From an uncultured Mycoplasmatota bacterium (lineage in GTDB: Bacteria > Bacillota_I > Bacilli_A > Mycoplasmatales > Mycoplasmoidaceae): a stretch of DNA of 10,213 nucleotides. The stretch covers positions 1 to 10,213 of the forward strand of contig CATEWF010000033.1 of assembly GCA_949527715.1 (NCBI GenBank), in the 5' to 3' direction. Below, piece after piece: positions 7,811 to 10,213 of this stretch. The position numbers and the translations under genes are program-made. The notes under the pieces were generated by a model. That model did not search any database. It saw only the letters and a program-made list of their open reading frames with translations, and was not told where the DNA came from. Numbering within the stretch: the stretch's first letter is position 1; the number at the start of each line of letters is the position of its first letter.

Positions 7811-10213
7811 CTATAAAATGATATTTAATATTTTGTTTGAAACATATATTATCTTTTTGATTTCTCTTCCGTTTATAAAAGACTTAACTTTTTCTCTTGA
7901 TGTAGCCAGTGCAATTATTGTGTCTTTGTTGTCACCAACATTTATTTCCATTACGTCACGAAGTTTACCATTCTCTTGAATTGGAATACTAATTGTAGAT
8001 TTAACTAATTCTTTTTCATTGTATGTAGGTCATGGTGCTTTAAAAATTGATTTGTCATTAAACTTAGATCATAGTTCTTCAGAAATGTGTGGTGCATAGC
8101 ACGAAAGAACAACTAAGAAATTAGTTAAATATTCTTGTGGAATGGATTTATTTTTATAACATTCATTAATGAATATCATCATTTCAGAAATACCAACATT
8201 AAAATTTTGTTTTTCAATACAAGCGGTTACTTTTTTAATAAAGTTGTTGTATGTAAACACTAAATCTTTGCTTGCATCTTTAATCGCAACGTTGTTAATT
8301 TTTTCTTCATCAAACAAACGATATACTCTATCTAATCATTTTCTAATACCGTTCAATCCATTATCAGTTCATGGGAGAGAAGCTGTTAAAGGCCCCATAA
8401 ACATTTCATACATTCTTAAAGAATCTGCACCGTGAGTTCTAACGATATCATCAGGATTAATTACATTACCTCTAGATTTAGACATCTTTTCACCGTTTTC
8501 ACCAAGAATCATTCCTTGGTTAATAATTTTTTGGAATGGCTCTTTAGTAGGAACAACACCAATGTCATATAAGAATCTGTGTCAGAATCTTGCATAAAGC
8601 AAGTGAAGAACTGCATGTTCTTGGCCACCGATATATAAATCTACTGGTAATCAATTTTTAAAAATTTCATATGCTTCTTTAGAATTTAAATCAACATAAG
8701 ATCCATTAGATTTTTTTAATAGATAACCTAAATAGTATCAGCAAGAACCAGCTCATTGAGGCATTGTGTTAGATTCTCTAATATATTCTTTACCATCAAT
8801 ATTTACATGCATTCACTTTGTATCGTTAACAAGTGGAGATTCTCCTGTGTGAGAAAGTTTAATGTTTTCAATATGAGGAAGAAGTACTGGTAATTCTTTA
8901 ATAAGAACTGGTTTATTGTTTTTGTCAAACATTATTGGGAATGGCTCTCCTCAATATCTTTGACGACTAAACAATCAATCTTTTAGTTTATAAGTTGTGT
9001 GCGGATATCCTAATTTATTTTTTTCTAGATAATCTAATACAAGTTTTGATGCTTCTAAAGTTGATTTACCATTTATGAAATCTGAATGGATGTGTTTACC
9101 GTCTTTTATATATGGACCATCTTGTTCACACTCAATTACATAAGTAATAGGTAGTTTGAATTTTTTAGCAAATTCGTAGTCTCTTTCATCGTGCGCAGGA
9201 ACACCCATAACAATTCCGGTACCATGATCTATAAGAACATAGTCAGATACATAAATTGGAATTTGTTTTTGAGTAAATGGATTGATTCCATATGAACCAG
9301 TAAATAATCCTGTCTTATCTTTGTTTTCTTTTCTTAAAATTTCTGTTTTAGCTTTTGCTAATTCAACATACTCATTAATTTTTTGTTCGTTTTCTTTTGT
9401 TACTAGTTTTTCTAATAATGGGTGTTCAGGAGCAATTGCTAAATATGTAACACCATAAATTGTGTCTGGTCTAGTTGCGAAAACTTCAAACTTAACTTTT
9501 TTATCTGTGCAGAACTTAATCATTGCACCAGTAGATTTACCTATTCATTTTTTTTGAATAGATTTTAATGATTCAGGTCAATCTAATTGATTTAAGCCGT
9601 CTAATAGTTTGTCGGCATATTGAGTGATTTTTAAAACTCATTGACGCATTGGACGTTTAACAACAGGATGACTGCCACGTTCAGAAACCATTTTGCCATC
9701 TACTATCAATACTTCTTCGTTTGATAAAACAGTTCCTAGATTTTCACATCAATTAACATCAACATCTTTTATTTCTGCTAGTCCATTTTCAAATAATTTT
9801 GAAAAAATTCATTGAGTTCACTTATAGTATTTTGGATCTGTCGTATTAACTTCTTTAGAATAATCAAAACAAAAACCCAAAGATTGAAGTTGTCTTCTAA
9901 AGTTATCGATATTCTTATTTGTAAATTCTTTAGGGTGATTTCCAGTTTGTAAAGCATATTGCTCAGCCGGTAAACCGAAAGCATCTCAACCAATAGGATG
10001 AAGAACATCATATCCTTGGTGAATCTTGAACCTAGAAATTATGTCAGTTGCTGTATAACCTTTCGGATGGCCAACATGTAAACCTTGGCCTGACGGATAA
10101 GGAAACATATCTAATGCATAGAATTTCTTTGCATTAGATCTATCAACAAACTTATAAGTATTGTTTTCAAGTCAATACTTTTGTCATTTTTTTTCAATTA
10201 AGTTGTGGTTATA
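7811..10213 (-). CDS. leuS: Leucyl-tRNA synthetase LeuRS, 5' end outside the window
   Basis: Class Ia aminoacyl-tRNA synthetase that charges tRNA-Leu with leucine. Seen: near the visible N-terminus YNHNLIEKKWQKYW, then MFPYPSG and the HIGH-type motif HVGH (10067-10078); the CP1 editing domain with FATRPDT (9461-9481) and GVPAHDERD (around 9179-9205); WAGSCWYYL and GGQEHAVLHLLYARFWH in the catalytic core; KMSKS (8474-8488); the anticodon-binding helices and a C-terminal domain ending at TAG 7811-7813. 800 residues are visible; since family members start only a few residues before YNH, very little is missing. The threonine-rich motif and the aspartate of AHDERD used for hydrolytic editing are both present. 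Multiple TGA codons are Trp. The helicase ATG follows after one base, making this the first visible gene of a three-gene operon. Confidence 0.98.

Noticed and set aside
9778..10011. Minus-strand open frame of 77 codons rich in hydrophobic residues.
   Set aside because: It lies in another frame wholly inside leuS, whose own frame there encodes conserved catalytic-domain sequence.
693..10213. Apparent in-frame stop codons splitting fhs, the lipoprotein, miaB, the MATE gene, the helicase and leuS into fragments, suggesting decayed genes.
   Set aside because: All the breaks examined are TGA codons, many on family-conserved tryptophans, and the reading frame continues unchanged. With UGA as Trp each gene is complete.
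1..10213. Searched by eye for CRISPR arrays, insertion sequences, long direct repeats, phage genes, toxin-antitoxin or defence modules.
   Set aside because: Nearly every base is accounted for by the eight genes and the two short gaps; no such pattern was seen.

Overview
The window reads as ordinary chromosomal DNA of a mollicute (Mycoplasma-like organism). It is strongly AT-rich and gene-dense. Every protein gene shows UGA at positions where the family has tryptophan (for example the fhs motif around W135, MiaB W260, LeuRS before GEPFP), so UGA is sense (translation table 4). Under the standard code most of these genes would look broken into pieces; with UGA = Trp they are all intact. The species cannot be fixed from this sequence alone.

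Layout, left to right. Positions 1-2264, minus strand: fhs (formate-tetrahydrofolate ligase) followed by tilS (tRNA-Ile lysidine synthetase, 3' end cut by the window edge), spaced 3 bases apart and probably one operon. Positions 2265-2338: a short regulatory gap with a Rho-independent terminator, an AT-rich perfect inverted repeat and the probable fhs promoter. Positions 2339-3278, minus strand: a tRNA-Thr(GGU) starting 5 bases after the stop codon of an unidentified lipoprotein gene, so the two look like one transcription unit ending at the terminator. Positions 3279-3331: a divergent promoter region. Positions 3332-4774: miaB, the only plus-strand gene. Positions 4763-10213, minus strand: leuS (5' end just outside the window), a DEAD-box RNA helicase and a MATE-family transporter, joined by a 1-base gap and a 1-base overlap, so almost certainly one operon. 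miaB and the MATE gene converge and overlap by 12 bases.

Functionally this is a translation-centred neighbourhood: leucyl-tRNA charging (leuS), tRNA modification (miaB, tilS), a tRNA gene, formyl-group supply for initiator Met-tRNA and folate metabolism (fhs), and an RNA helicase. The transporter and the lipoprotein are the two surface genes. I found no mobile element, CRISPR array, phage gene or defence system, and nothing that I would call a new biological system. The points that deserve a second look are the lipoprotein-tRNA dicistron, the palindrome over the fhs promoter, the recurring near-leaderless start sites without Shine-Dalgarno sequences, the overlapping convergent gene pair, and a possible degenerate thioredoxin fold in the lipoprotein.
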